A stretch of DNA of 6,342 nt, taken from NCBI GenBank assembly GCA_947445425.1, contig CANFFA010000148.1, forward strand, positions 1 to 6,342, given 5' to 3'. The translations under genes and the position numbers were made by a program. The DNA is from Paludibacteraceae bacterium. Its GTDB lineage: Bacteria > Bacteroidota > Bacteroidia > Bacteroidales > Paludibacteraceae. The notes beneath the pieces were generated by a model. It made no database searches and was not told the DNA's origin. It worked only from the letters and a program-made list of their open reading frames with translations. Of the stretch, positions 1 to 6,342 are shown piece after piece (position 1 is the first letter of the stretch; each line of letters starts with the position of its first letter).

Positions 1-268
1 CGGTATTCCTAAATTTACCTCTGCACCTACTGTAACTCCTGCAACCAGATTGAATAAATTAGCTGCGAGTGAAAATGGAATGTATGCTTACTCTAAAGAT
101 GGTAGCCTATACATTGCAGGAGCAGCTGTTGGTCAATTGGTTGAAATATATACCACTCATGGTGTAAAAGTTTCTTCAGATATTGCGACTGCAGATGTAT
201 TAAAGAAAAATATTGCTAAAGGTGTATATATTGTTCGCGGCATCAAGCATGTAGTAGTTAATAAATAA
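1..268 (+). CDS. C-terminal fragment of a secreted protein with a T9SS-like sorting tail
   Basis: Only the last 88 codons are inside the window. The frame is open from base 2 and ends at TAA 266-268, and the true start lies upstream. The fragment begins with a Pro/Thr-rich linker (PKFTSAPTVTPATR) and continues into about 65 residues of alternating beta-strand character. The pattern is SLYIAGAAVGQLVEIYTTHG, then a strand, then KGVYIVRGIKHVVVNK at the end. This matches the known layout of Bacteroidota type IX secretion C-terminal sorting domains (Por_Secre_tail/TIGR04183-like, or the related DUF6383 type): a GxxVxIY strand, a KGxYIV strand, and a final VVV-K strand with a basic end. In the family the tail directs export across the outer membrane and is cleaved or used for anchoring. 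The catalytic or binding part of this protein is not visible, so its function is unknown. The tail resembles those of the two following genes, which suggests a co-secreted set. Confidence 0.85.
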   Translation, partial: GIPKFTSAPTVTPATRLNKLAASENGMYAYSKDGSLYIAGAAVGQLVEIYTTHGVKVSSDIATADVLKKNIAKGVYIVRGIKHVVVNK

Positions 269-276
269 TTTCTTAG

Positions 277-327
277 ATAAGAAGAGAGTCAGGATTACCG
301 AGAGGCTCTCTTCTTATGTCTATTTTT
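277..327 (+). terminator. Rho-independent terminator of the upstream gene
   Basis: A perfect 12-bp inverted repeat (ATAAGAAGAGAG at 277-288, CTCTCTTCTTAT at 306-317) encloses a 17-base loop. It is followed by a short T run (323-327). It begins 8 bases after the upstream stop codon, the normal place for an intrinsic terminator. The T run is short and set back by five bases, so termination may be partial. The perfect stem makes the hairpin itself secure. Confidence 0.75.
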
Positions 328-385
328 AGATGAATAAATCACAGTTCACCTATTAGGGTTGGTTTTCGTTTTTTCGTTTTTTTTG

Positions 386-418
386 AAAAGGAGTTTGATA
401 GTCATTCTCCTTTTTTTT
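386..418 (+). terminator. Second terminator-like hairpin in the leader of gene A (possible attenuator)
   Basis: AAAAGGAG (386-393) pairs with CTCCTTTT (407-414) around a 13-base loop, and the right arm runs directly into eight T residues (411-418). This is the classic shape of an intrinsic terminator. It ends 19 bases before the ATG at 438, leaving no room for a promoter between it and the gene. A transcript of gene A starting upstream must therefore pass through it. It could be a backup terminator for the preceding gene, a conditional attenuator, or a fortuitous product of the T-rich tract at 363-384. The stem is A/T-heavy with only four G-C pairs, so strength is uncertain. Confidence 0.5.
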
Positions 419-437
419 AACCTAATTTTTAAACGCT

Positions 438-3056
438 ATGAAAAGAAATCTGGTTATTACAGCTGTCTTGTTAATAAGTCATCTTTTATATGCCCAAACA
501 TCCAATTTGATGGGAAGTGGTACATTCTCCGATCCATATACCATCAGCAGCTCCTCAGAATTAAAATACTTAGCAGAGCAAATTAACAACAAAAACACAA
601 AGTACACGCTTGCCGACACTCATTTTATACTGACGCAAGATATTGATTTATCAAAGGAGACATTGAGTTGGGTTTCTATTGGTAATAGTATTTCAAACGA
701 ATTTATTGGCATTTTTGAAGGAAATAACAAAAAAATTTCGGGTATTAAAATTGGCAGCAGTACAGCTCCCTCCTCTCAGTTAATCACCGGTCTTTTTGGA
801 ATCTGTAATGGAGCTACTATTTCAAACCTCACATTAGAAAGTGTTTCAATTTTCACACTAGGAAATAGTGGTACAGAAAGTTCTGTAGGCGCTTTGGCCG
901 CCAGCATTACAAATGGTACCATCATCCATAATTGCCAAATCAGTGGGCAAATAACATCGAGTTACCCATGGGGTACTTTTAATGTTGGGGGCATAGTGGG
1001 CAAAATGGAACTCGGTTCAATTATTAAGAATAGTTCGACAAATGTTACTATCAATGCTACGAGCAAGCTGACGGGATCAATTACTACTGCCACAATGGGT
1101 GTTGGTGGAATTGTAGGTGTTGCAGATGGAACAGCTACACTGAGACCTGAAATCAATAATTGTTATAGTTTAGGTGCTATTCGTGCAGAAGGAACGCTTC
1201 ATACCGTAGTGGCAATTGGTGGAATTACAGGAAGGAATTGTCCAAATATAAACAATTGTTATTCTAAATGCGATGTGACGGGAGTTGCCACTACAGGCCC
1301 AGTGAAGGTTGGTGGAATTACAGGTCAACGGGGTGGGGTCATTACCAATTGCATCGCCTTGAACAGTGTACTTACTGCCATTGGATCCGGATCAAGAACC
1401 TTGGGTCGTATAGCGGATGCAGCCCAAACCAGCACTTCAATTGCTTACTGCTATGCATCTAGTAGTTTGATGATGAAACAAGCCGCAAGCGTTGCTGATC
1501 CACTTCAAAATTTCACACAAGCTGCGATTGATGTTGCACTTGATAAAAAAGGGGGGCTGGATTTGGGAAGTAGCAATCCCTTAGACATTCTGAATAATTT
1601 TGTCGCAACCCCTGGCTGCGTTAACAAATACATACTTTTAAATCAGACGACTTTTACCGACAGTGAAGCAAAGTTAATTTCTGATAACTACGGTGCACAA
1701 AACAACAAACGCTACGCTGTGGGTCTGGGCGTTATCATCTCATTATTACAGGCGCATCCCACAACCGTTCTAAATAAACTTCAATCACAGCTTGATTTAT
1801 CGTTGAAATATAACTTACCGATTTTAATAAAGTTAGACGTAGAGGTCTATTGGGATTATAGAAAAGATTTGTGGAATTGGTGGGATGCCACCGACAAGGC
1901 AACTTATAATCCCCTAAACAAGGAGAATGTAGAGTGGACAGACTGGAGTTCAACCAGCGCTGTGAAATTAACTTGGCTCGACTGGGGGCGTCAACTCCGT
2001 AAGGCTCCTTGTCCCAATTTGATGAGTCCAACTTATATCGCTGTATCGCATACCGAAATCACAAAAAGTGTAAACCTAATAAAAAAATGGTACGATGCTT
2101 TATCGAGTGATAAAAAGTATTTATTTGCAGGAATCGTTGTAGGTTGGGAGAGTTCCATTGGGGTCACCAACTACTATTACCCCAACGGCAATGATTTATT
2201 GAATGCCGATCCAGCCAACGATCCCCAAACAGGAAGAACGATTGCTACTTTACCATCAAGAGGAGTACAAACCATTGGATATGCAGCAGTGAAAACTGCA
2301 AGCAATCCCAGTATTGCCACTTCAGGTACTTTGACTGCCGAAATGCAAACTGAAGTCGTTCGTAGGCATTTGGAAAGTATGTCTAAAACTGTATTTGAGC
2401 AAGGAATTCCCAGAACTTGTATTTATACTCACTGTGGAGGTTGGGCAAATGGTGAAAGTTTATATAAAGCAGCAGTAAATGAATACTCTTGCCCGGGGTG
2501 GTCGTTTTATAGCAAGGCCTCAAATCCTGAAACCGATGTAACGGCGATGTCGGCTTTGACAAAATCGACTGCACCTTATTGGGGAGCTGTGGAGTGGCTT
2601 TATTCAAGAAATAAAAACAAACTTCAGTCAGAATGGCTTTCTGCATTCAAAGCAAGTTTGATAAAAAATACGCGAATGGTATGCATCTATAATAATGACA
2701 TTCTCGATACCATACCCAATGCAACAGCGGCAATAAAAGAGATGAATGCTTTTGGAACAGGCTTTACAACAACGCCATTGCTGAAGTGGCTTGCACCTAC
2801 AATTGCAAACCCTGCTTTGACATTGGATAGAAGTTCAGTTATAAGCTCAACTTCCACTTCCACTCTGAATACACGACTGAAAGTGTATTCTAAAAAGAAT
2901 GTAATTGTGATCGAAGGCGTAGAGATCGGAGTCCCTATTTTAATTTATAACTTAGAGGGTAAGCTGGTGTGGAAAGGTAAAGCCGAAGCAAGCATACAGG
3001 AAATAAGTTTACCCAAAGGGATGTATCTTTTTGATGGTCAGAAAATTTGTAATTAA
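438..3056 (+). CDS. Secreted GLUG-repeat / putative glycoside hydrolase barrel protein (gene A)
   Basis: This 872-aa protein starts at ATG 438 because residues 1-19 form a clean signal peptide (KR, hydrophobic core, cleavage LYA|Q). Residues about 25-345 form a repeat region with GLUG-type motifs (VGGIVGKM 183-190, VGGIVGVA 222-229, IGGITGRN 260-267, VGGITGQR 291-298). Each is followed by an N-rich turn such as NNCYS. In known proteins these repeats build a right-handed beta-helix-like fold. Residues about 395-780 look like an (alpha/beta)8 glycoside-hydrolase barrel, with motifs LWNWWD (478-483), NVEWTDW (497-503), PNLMSP (526-531), GWESSIG (569-575), RGVQTIGYAAVKT (608-620), THCGGW (664-669), YSCPGWSFY (683-691) and AVEW (717-720). 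E571 and E719 are candidate acid/base and nucleophile by analogy with clan GH-A; this is inference, and I cannot assign a CAZy family or substrate. A Ser/Thr-rich linker (about 799-812) leads to a T9SS-like tail (about 813-872). The tail stops abruptly at QKICN, probably through a one-base frameshift near 3046-3048. Gene B is its paralog. There is no clear Shine-Dalgarno sequence, as is usual in Bacteroidota. Confidence 0.85.
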   Translation: MKRNLVITAVLLISHLLYAQTSNLMGSGTFSDPYTISSSSELKYLAEQINNKNTKYTLADTHFILTQDIDLSKETLSWVSIGNSISNEFIGIFEGNNKKISGIKIGSSTAPSSQLITGLFGICNGATISNLTLESVSIFTLGNSGTESSVGALAASITNGTIIHNCQISGQITSSYPWGTFNVGGIVGKMELGSIIKNSSTNVTINATSKLTGSITTATMGVGGIVGVADGTATLRPEINNCYSLGAIRAEGTLHTVVAIGGITGRNCPNINNCYSKCDVTGVATTGPVKVGGITGQRGGVITNCIALNSVLTAIGSGSRTLGRIADAAQTSTSIAYCYASSSLMMKQAASVADPLQNFTQAAIDVALDKKGGLDLGSSNPLDILNNFVATPGCVNKYILLNQTTFTDSEAKLISDNYGAQNNKRYAVGLGVIISLLQAHPTTVLNKLQSQLDLSLKYNLPILIKLDVEVYWDYRKDLWNWWDATDKATYNPLNKENVEWTDWSSTSAVKLTWLDWGRQLRKAPCPNLMSPTYIAVSHTEITKSVNLIKKWYDALSSDKKYLFAGIVVGWESSIGVTNYYYPNGNDLLNADPANDPQTGRTIATLPSRGVQTIGYAAVKTASNPSIATSGTLTAEMQTEVVRRHLESMSKTVFEQGIPRTCIYTHCGGWANGESLYKAAVNEYSCPGWSFYSKASNPETDVTAMSALTKSTAPYWGAVEWLYSRNKNKLQSEWLSAFKASLIKNTRMVCIYNNDILDTIPNATAAIKEMNAFGTGFTTTPLLKWLAPTIANPALTLDRSSVISSTSTSTLNTRLKVYSKKNVIVIEGVEIGVPILIYNLEGKLVWKGKAEASIQEISLPKGMYLFDGQKICN

Positions 3057-3204
3057 AAGGGTGCGGTTTCCAGAAAATGATTGATTTTCCTTCTGCTGAG
3101 GTGTTATCGAATATTCGACGTAAGTCTATACTTGCTAAAGCTTATTTAGGGTTGAATTTCAAGAGAATAGATTAATTATTGTCTGATATTTTTATTTGAA
3201 TCAA

Positions 3205-3229
3205 ACTGCTTAAGGTCATCTTGAGCAGT
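3205..3229 (+). promoter_or_regulatory. Hairpin immediately upstream of gene B
   Basis: ACTGCTTAAG (3205-3214) pairs with CTTGAGCAGT (3220-3229): ten pairs including one G-U, with a five-base loop. It ends 14 bases before the ATG of gene B and is followed by an A-rich stretch, not T residues, so it is not an intrinsic terminator on this strand. It may affect mRNA stability or ribosome access, or it may mark an RNA-processing point between genes A and B. It could also be an operator-like inverted repeat. The structure is visible; any function is inferred. The rest of the A-B gap (3057-3204) shows no convincing terminator and no clear Bacteroides-type promoter. Confidence 0.35.
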
Positions 3230-3243
3230 AAAAATTTAATATT

Positions 3244-6087
3244 ATGAAAAAAACACTTTTTGTCTTTATTAGTCTGTTTTGTATGATGGGCTCGCTGAGC
3301 TCTCAAGTTGTGAGTTCATTATCAGGAGCAGGAACCGTCGCAGACCCCTTTCAAATAGCCACGGTTGCTGATTTAAAGTTTTTACGTGATGCTGTTGCTA
3401 AAAACAATCCTGTGTATGACAATCCCGGAATTTACTTCAAGTTAACAAACAACATCGATTTAAGTGGGGAGACCACTTCATGGACTCCCATCGGTCCCAG
3501 TGCAAATATCAATTTCATGGGGAATTTTGATGGAAACGGAAAAAGAATTATTGGACTTAAAATTGGGTCCTCCACCACCCCCTCTACTATTGGATTAAAT
3601 GGTTTGTTTGGCGTCTGTATGGTCGGATATCTCAAAAATCTCATCATTGAGGGGGCTTATGTGAATGTATCTGTCACAGGTGCTTTGGATGCCGCCATTG
3701 GCATTTTAGCCGGGAATGTTACCAATTTCAAAATTAGCGATTGTAAAATTGAAGGGGTTGTTAGCGTTAATTATTCTGGAACTGGGAATGTCAATGTAGG
3801 GGCATTGAGTGGTAAATTAGAGAACTATGGAGAGCTCGTAAATAGTTCAACCAATGCCTCCATTAAAGTAAATAGTTCATTTACAGGAGTAAATAACAGC
3901 AAATTCTTAAATGTCGGTGGATTGGTAGGAGCTGTTTTAATGAATACTACAAAAATTAGAAATTGCTTTTCGAGTTCCAGTGTTGAAGGTATTGCCACCG
4001 CTAATGCACAGGTAAATGCCGGTGGTTTGGCGGGTACCTGTCTTGGGTTAGTTGCCAATAGTTATGCCTCAGGAAGTGTGACAGCCACTACCAATAGTGG
4101 TAATGCCAAGGCAGCAGGATTGGTGGGGTGGTTACAATCGGGCAGTAGCCTTACCAATTGTATTGCATTAAATCCATCTGCCACAGCCATTAGCACCCTT
4201 GGTGTTCGGGTGGTAAATAGAATTGCCGAGATAGAGGGGAATTCTGTTTTAGCCCAAAATTATGCTCAAGAGAGTATGGTGTTGAATTCAGGAACTTCAA
4301 GTTCGAATTTGAATAGCGTTGGTTTTACGGTAAGTTTTGACACACAAGGAGGAAGCACGGCACCAATAACACAAAATGTGAAATTTGGCACGAAAATATC
4401 AACCGTCGTTGATCCCACAAAATCGGATTCCCTCTTTGGAGGATGGTATACCAGTAAGGATTTAAGGTTTGAGCCAACGACTTTGGTCACTGAAAATTTA
4501 AATTTACATGCAAAATGGTGGAAAGGGCCAAAGCAATACATCGCACTTTCATCCTTGGACTTAAGATTTTTTTCATCAATAATAAAAAATAGTTTTGGAT
4601 CCTGCATTGGCAAAGATGTGGCCATTGCGACTCAACCCTTGATTAGAATTTTTGAAAGAGATCTGAATACTAAATTGCTTCCCGCAATGAAACAACATTT
4701 GGCAGATGCTGATAAGTATGGTGTGCCTATTATGATATTTTTGGGTGTTATGCCCTTTAATAAGGTTCGACCTGACTTATTCAATTGGTGGGATCAACAA
4801 GCTCCAGATCTTTTAGGCGAACGAATTGTGAATATTGACAATTACAATCCCGCCAATGTGGAGAATGTAGAGTGGACGGGTTGGGATGCCTCAACGGCTG
4901 TTAAAATTGGGTGGTTGAATTGGGGATCTCAAATTACATTATCACCGATGCCTAATTTGATGAGCCCTACTGTTCAGGCAGCAGAAAAAGAGGCTATTCT
5001 AAAATTAATGGCACCGGTAAAGATTTGGTATGATTCACTCCCTGCTAATAAAAAATATTTATTTGCGGGCATACGTTCTACCGACGAATTGGCCATTGGA
5101 ATTAACAACTATTTTATTAAGGATGGTAATCAATACGTAGGGAAAGATGAGGACCTAACACCAATCGTGAAGCTGGATCCCTATGATATTCCTTCGCGTG
5201 GTGCCCAAGTGCAAACAATTGGTTATAATGCCGTAAAAACAGCGGGTATTAAGTCTTCAGGCGTTTTGACTATTGAGGATTTGAACGAAGTCTGTCGTAG
5301 GCATGGCGAGTTCTTGAGTAAAATTTATGCAGATCTGGGGTTTCCGCGGGAAAAGATTTTTGCCTCTTCCTTTTCAAAAACGGCAGGAGAGGCCAGAACC
5401 TGTGTCAATGATTACTCTTGTCCATCTTGGAGTTTTTACAATAATGAAGCGAAGAATCCCACTAGTTTTACCAGTGCAATGGATGTGATTAAAACATCTA
5501 CTGCGCCAGGCTGGTGTATGGCTGAATGGGGAATTGATCCTGCAGAATCAGATCCTACCGTATGGAAAAATGCACTCCAAGCTTCTTTAAATTTATCCGG
5601 GAATAAATTAATCCGTATCACAGGAAACAGAGTCATTAATAATGAAGGAGTCGTTTATCAACCAGCCGCTACAGGAATCCAAAGCTTACTGAATGATTCC
5701 GTCTATTCATCGAAAAATATGGGTGAAAATCTAGGGAGCAATTCGACATTAAGTTTGTTAAACAATTACATCTCCTCTATCGGCAGTGTGGCCCCGGTTG
5801 GTTTTACTTGGGCAGTATGGAAGGGAATTACTACTAGTGGAAATCCCGTTTTTGATAATGGTAAATATACTGCCTTAAGCAGCTTATCTTTTACAAATAT
5901 TAAGGTGACGAGCAGCAATGGTGGAGTCACCTTGATGAACTATCCTATGGGCGAAACCATACAAGTTTATAATTCTGTAGGAGCATTGATTCTCGCTGAG
6001 AAATGTAATAGTGAGTACGTTGAATTAAAACTTAAACAGGGGTTTTATTTTATAAAGGGGATTGCTAAGCCTATCGCTGTTTATTAA
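3244..6087 (+). CDS. Secreted GLUG / InlB-type repeat / putative glycoside hydrolase barrel protein (gene B, paralog of gene A)
   Basis: This 947-aa protein begins with a signal peptide (residues 1-20, cleavage near LSS|Q), which supports the ATG at 3244. Residues about 27-345 repeat the GLUG layout of gene A (VGALSGKL 185-192, VGGLVGAV 224-231, AGGLAGTC 259-266, AAGLVGWL 290-297), including the shared TNCIALN after the fourth repeat. Residues about 361-425 form an extra domain, absent from gene A, of the InlB/Listeria-Bacteroides repeat type (Flg_new family): VSFDTQGGS, then FGGWYTSKD, then LNLHAKW. A barrel-like domain follows (about 430-815) with FNWWD (513-517), NVEWTGW (541-547), PNLMSP (570-575), DELAIG (614-619), YSCPSWSFY (724-732) and AEWG (760-763). 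E615 and E761 align with the two candidate catalytic glutamates of gene A. Other active-site-like motifs differ: GWESSIG is replaced by TDELAIG, and THCGGW is lost. After a further ~65 residues of unclear fold comes a T9SS-like tail (about 883-947, QGFYFIKGIAKPIAVY) lacking the usual basic last residue. Substrate and activity are unknown. Confidence 0.85.
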   Translation: MKKTLFVFISLFCMMGSLSSQVVSSLSGAGTVADPFQIATVADLKFLRDAVAKNNPVYDNPGIYFKLTNNIDLSGETTSWTPIGPSANINFMGNFDGNGKRIIGLKIGSSTTPSTIGLNGLFGVCMVGYLKNLIIEGAYVNVSVTGALDAAIGILAGNVTNFKISDCKIEGVVSVNYSGTGNVNVGALSGKLENYGELVNSSTNASIKVNSSFTGVNNSKFLNVGGLVGAVLMNTTKIRNCFSSSSVEGIATANAQVNAGGLAGTCLGLVANSYASGSVTATTNSGNAKAAGLVGWLQSGSSLTNCIALNPSATAISTLGVRVVNRIAEIEGNSVLAQNYAQESMVLNSGTSSSNLNSVGFTVSFDTQGGSTAPITQNVKFGTKISTVVDPTKSDSLFGGWYTSKDLRFEPTTLVTENLNLHAKWWKGPKQYIALSSLDLRFFSSIIKNSFGSCIGKDVAIATQPLIRIFERDLNTKLLPAMKQHLADADKYGVPIMIFLGVMPFNKVRPDLFNWWDQQAPDLLGERIVNIDNYNPANVENVEWTGWDASTAVKIGWLNWGSQITLSPMPNLMSPTVQAAEKEAILKLMAPVKIWYDSLPANKKYLFAGIRSTDELAIGINNYFIKDGNQYVGKDEDLTPIVKLDPYDIPSRGAQVQTIGYNAVKTAGIKSSGVLTIEDLNEVCRRHGEFLSKIYADLGFPREKIFASSFSKTAGEARTCVNDYSCPSWSFYNNEAKNPTSFTSAMDVIKTSTAPGWCMAEWGIDPAESDPTVWKNALQASLNLSGNKLIRITGNRVINNEGVVYQPAATGIQSLLNDSVYSSKNMGENLGSNSTLSLLNNYISSIGSVAPVGFTWAVWKGITTSGNPVFDNGKYTALSSLSFTNIKVTSSNGGVTLMNYPMGETIQVYNSVGALILAEKCNSEYVELKLKQGFYFIKGIAKPIAVY

Positions 6088-6143
6088 TATTGCCTAAACA
6101 ATAGAAATTAAGATTAAGACATCATTAATTTAATAAGATTTAT

Positions 6144-6342
6144 ATGAAACTATCAAGCGTGTTGTTGTCCACTGCCTTACTCACACCCTCTTCCTTCTTT
6201 TGTCAAACGCAGAAGAGTGAAAAACAGACCCATAAAAAGAATGTACTGCTGATCATGGCGGATGATATGAACTGGGTGTTGGGCTGCTACGGTCACAAAC
6301 AGATTAAAACACCGAATATTGATGCATTGGCTGATCACTCCA
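6144..6342 (+). CDS. Sulfatase, N-terminal part (runs off the window)
   Basis: Sixty-six complete codons are visible from ATG 6144. The first ~20 residues (MKLSSVLLSTALLTPSSFFC) are an export signal; C20 followed by Q could hint at a lipoprotein, but the preceding residues do not fit a standard lipobox, so ordinary signal peptidase I cleavage is equally possible. After a short polar stretch comes NVLLIMADDMN (33-43), then LGCYGH (46-51) and IKTPNIDALA (54-63). This is the diagnostic N-terminus of the sulfatase family (PF00884), of the iduronate-2-sulfatase/choline-sulfatase-like kind found in Bacteroidota glycan loci. D40 and D41 are the expected calcium ligands. The family hydrolyses sulfate esters using a formylglycine made from a C/S-x-P-x-R motif. 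That motif lies beyond the window, so maturation type, subfamily and substrate cannot be stated. The gene starts 56 bases after gene B with no terminator between, which suggests co-transcription. Confidence 0.9.
   Translation, partial: MKLSSVLLSTALLTPSSFFCQTQKSEKQTHKKNVLLIMADDMNWVLGCYGHKQIKTPNIDALADHS

Noticed and set aside
321..328. TATTTTTA as a Bacteroides-type -7 promoter element (TAnnTTTG)
   Set aside because: The last base does not match, no convincing -33 TTTG element lies about 19-21 bases upstream, and it overlaps the terminator T run.
359..586. 75-aa plus-strand open frame overlapping the start of gene A
   Set aside because: It runs through the T-rich leader and hairpin, which creates a false run of Phe/Leu resembling a membrane segment. 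It overlaps the signal peptide and mature start of gene A in another frame and has no family features.
921..1390. Repeated GGIVG/GGITG coding units as a DNA repeat array
   Set aside because: The repetition is at protein level (GLUG motifs) with differing codons and spacing; it is not a nucleotide tandem repeat or CRISPR array.
3073..3089. GAAAAT / ATTTTC inverted repeat after gene A as a terminator
   Set aside because: The stem is only six mostly A-T pairs and no T run follows, so it is too weak to call a terminator.
3077..3175. 32-codon open frame in the A-B gap (MIDFPSAEVLSNIRRK start)
   Set aside because: The frame is open for about 40 codons and the peptide has reasonable composition, but there is no recognised family, no ribosome-binding signal and no conservation evidence. 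It may be chance or a remnant of an older gene. Conservation in relatives with a synonymous-change bias would revive it.
4266..4625. 119-aa open frame on the minus strand inside gene B
   Set aside because: It lies entirely antisense to the well-supported gene B coding frame, shows no recognisable motif or signal peptide, and is best explained as a shadow. The same applies to the minus-strand frames at 962-1156, 1735-2031, 2383-2646, 3432-3647, 3825-4058 and 5436-5636.

Overview
The window looks like part of a Bacteroidota chromosome (Bacteroidales/Marinilabiliales-like or a related environmental or gut group). The DNA is AT-rich, the genes lack clear Shine-Dalgarno sequences, and the secreted proteins start with signal peptides ending before Gln. 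Three consecutive proteins end in short beta-rich tails resembling type IX secretion system (T9SS) C-terminal sorting domains. No tRNA, rRNA, CRISPR array or insertion sequence is visible. All genes point the same way (+).

Layout: (1) The 3' end of a gene (1-268) encodes a T9SS-like sorting tail and is followed by a convincing intrinsic terminator (277-327). (2) A leader of about 110 bases carries a second terminator-like hairpin (386-418) only 19 bases before the next start codon. (3) Gene A (438-3056, 872 aa) encodes a signal peptide, a GLUG-repeat beta-helix-like region, a large domain that looks like a glycoside-hydrolase (alpha/beta)8 barrel, and a sorting tail that seems cut short by a one-base frameshift. 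(4) A gap of 187 bases has a hairpin just before gene B. (5) Gene B (3244-6087, 947 aa) is a diverged paralog of gene A with the same architecture plus an inserted InlB/Listeria-Bacteroides-type repeat between the GLUG region and the barrel. (6) After 56 bases with no terminator, a sulfatase gene starts (6144) and runs off the end.

Inference: this is a fragment of a polysaccharide-degradation locus. Genes A and B would be secreted, surface-attached or released putative glycoside hydrolases, and the sulfatase would remove sulfate esters, which would fit a sulfated glycan (algal or host mucin/glycosaminoglycan type). The enzymatic activity of A and B cannot be read from the sequence. The two barrels share two conserved glutamates in suitable positions for a retaining clan GH-A-like mechanism, but the surrounding loops differ markedly between the two proteins. 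The least explained part of the window is this tandem pair.
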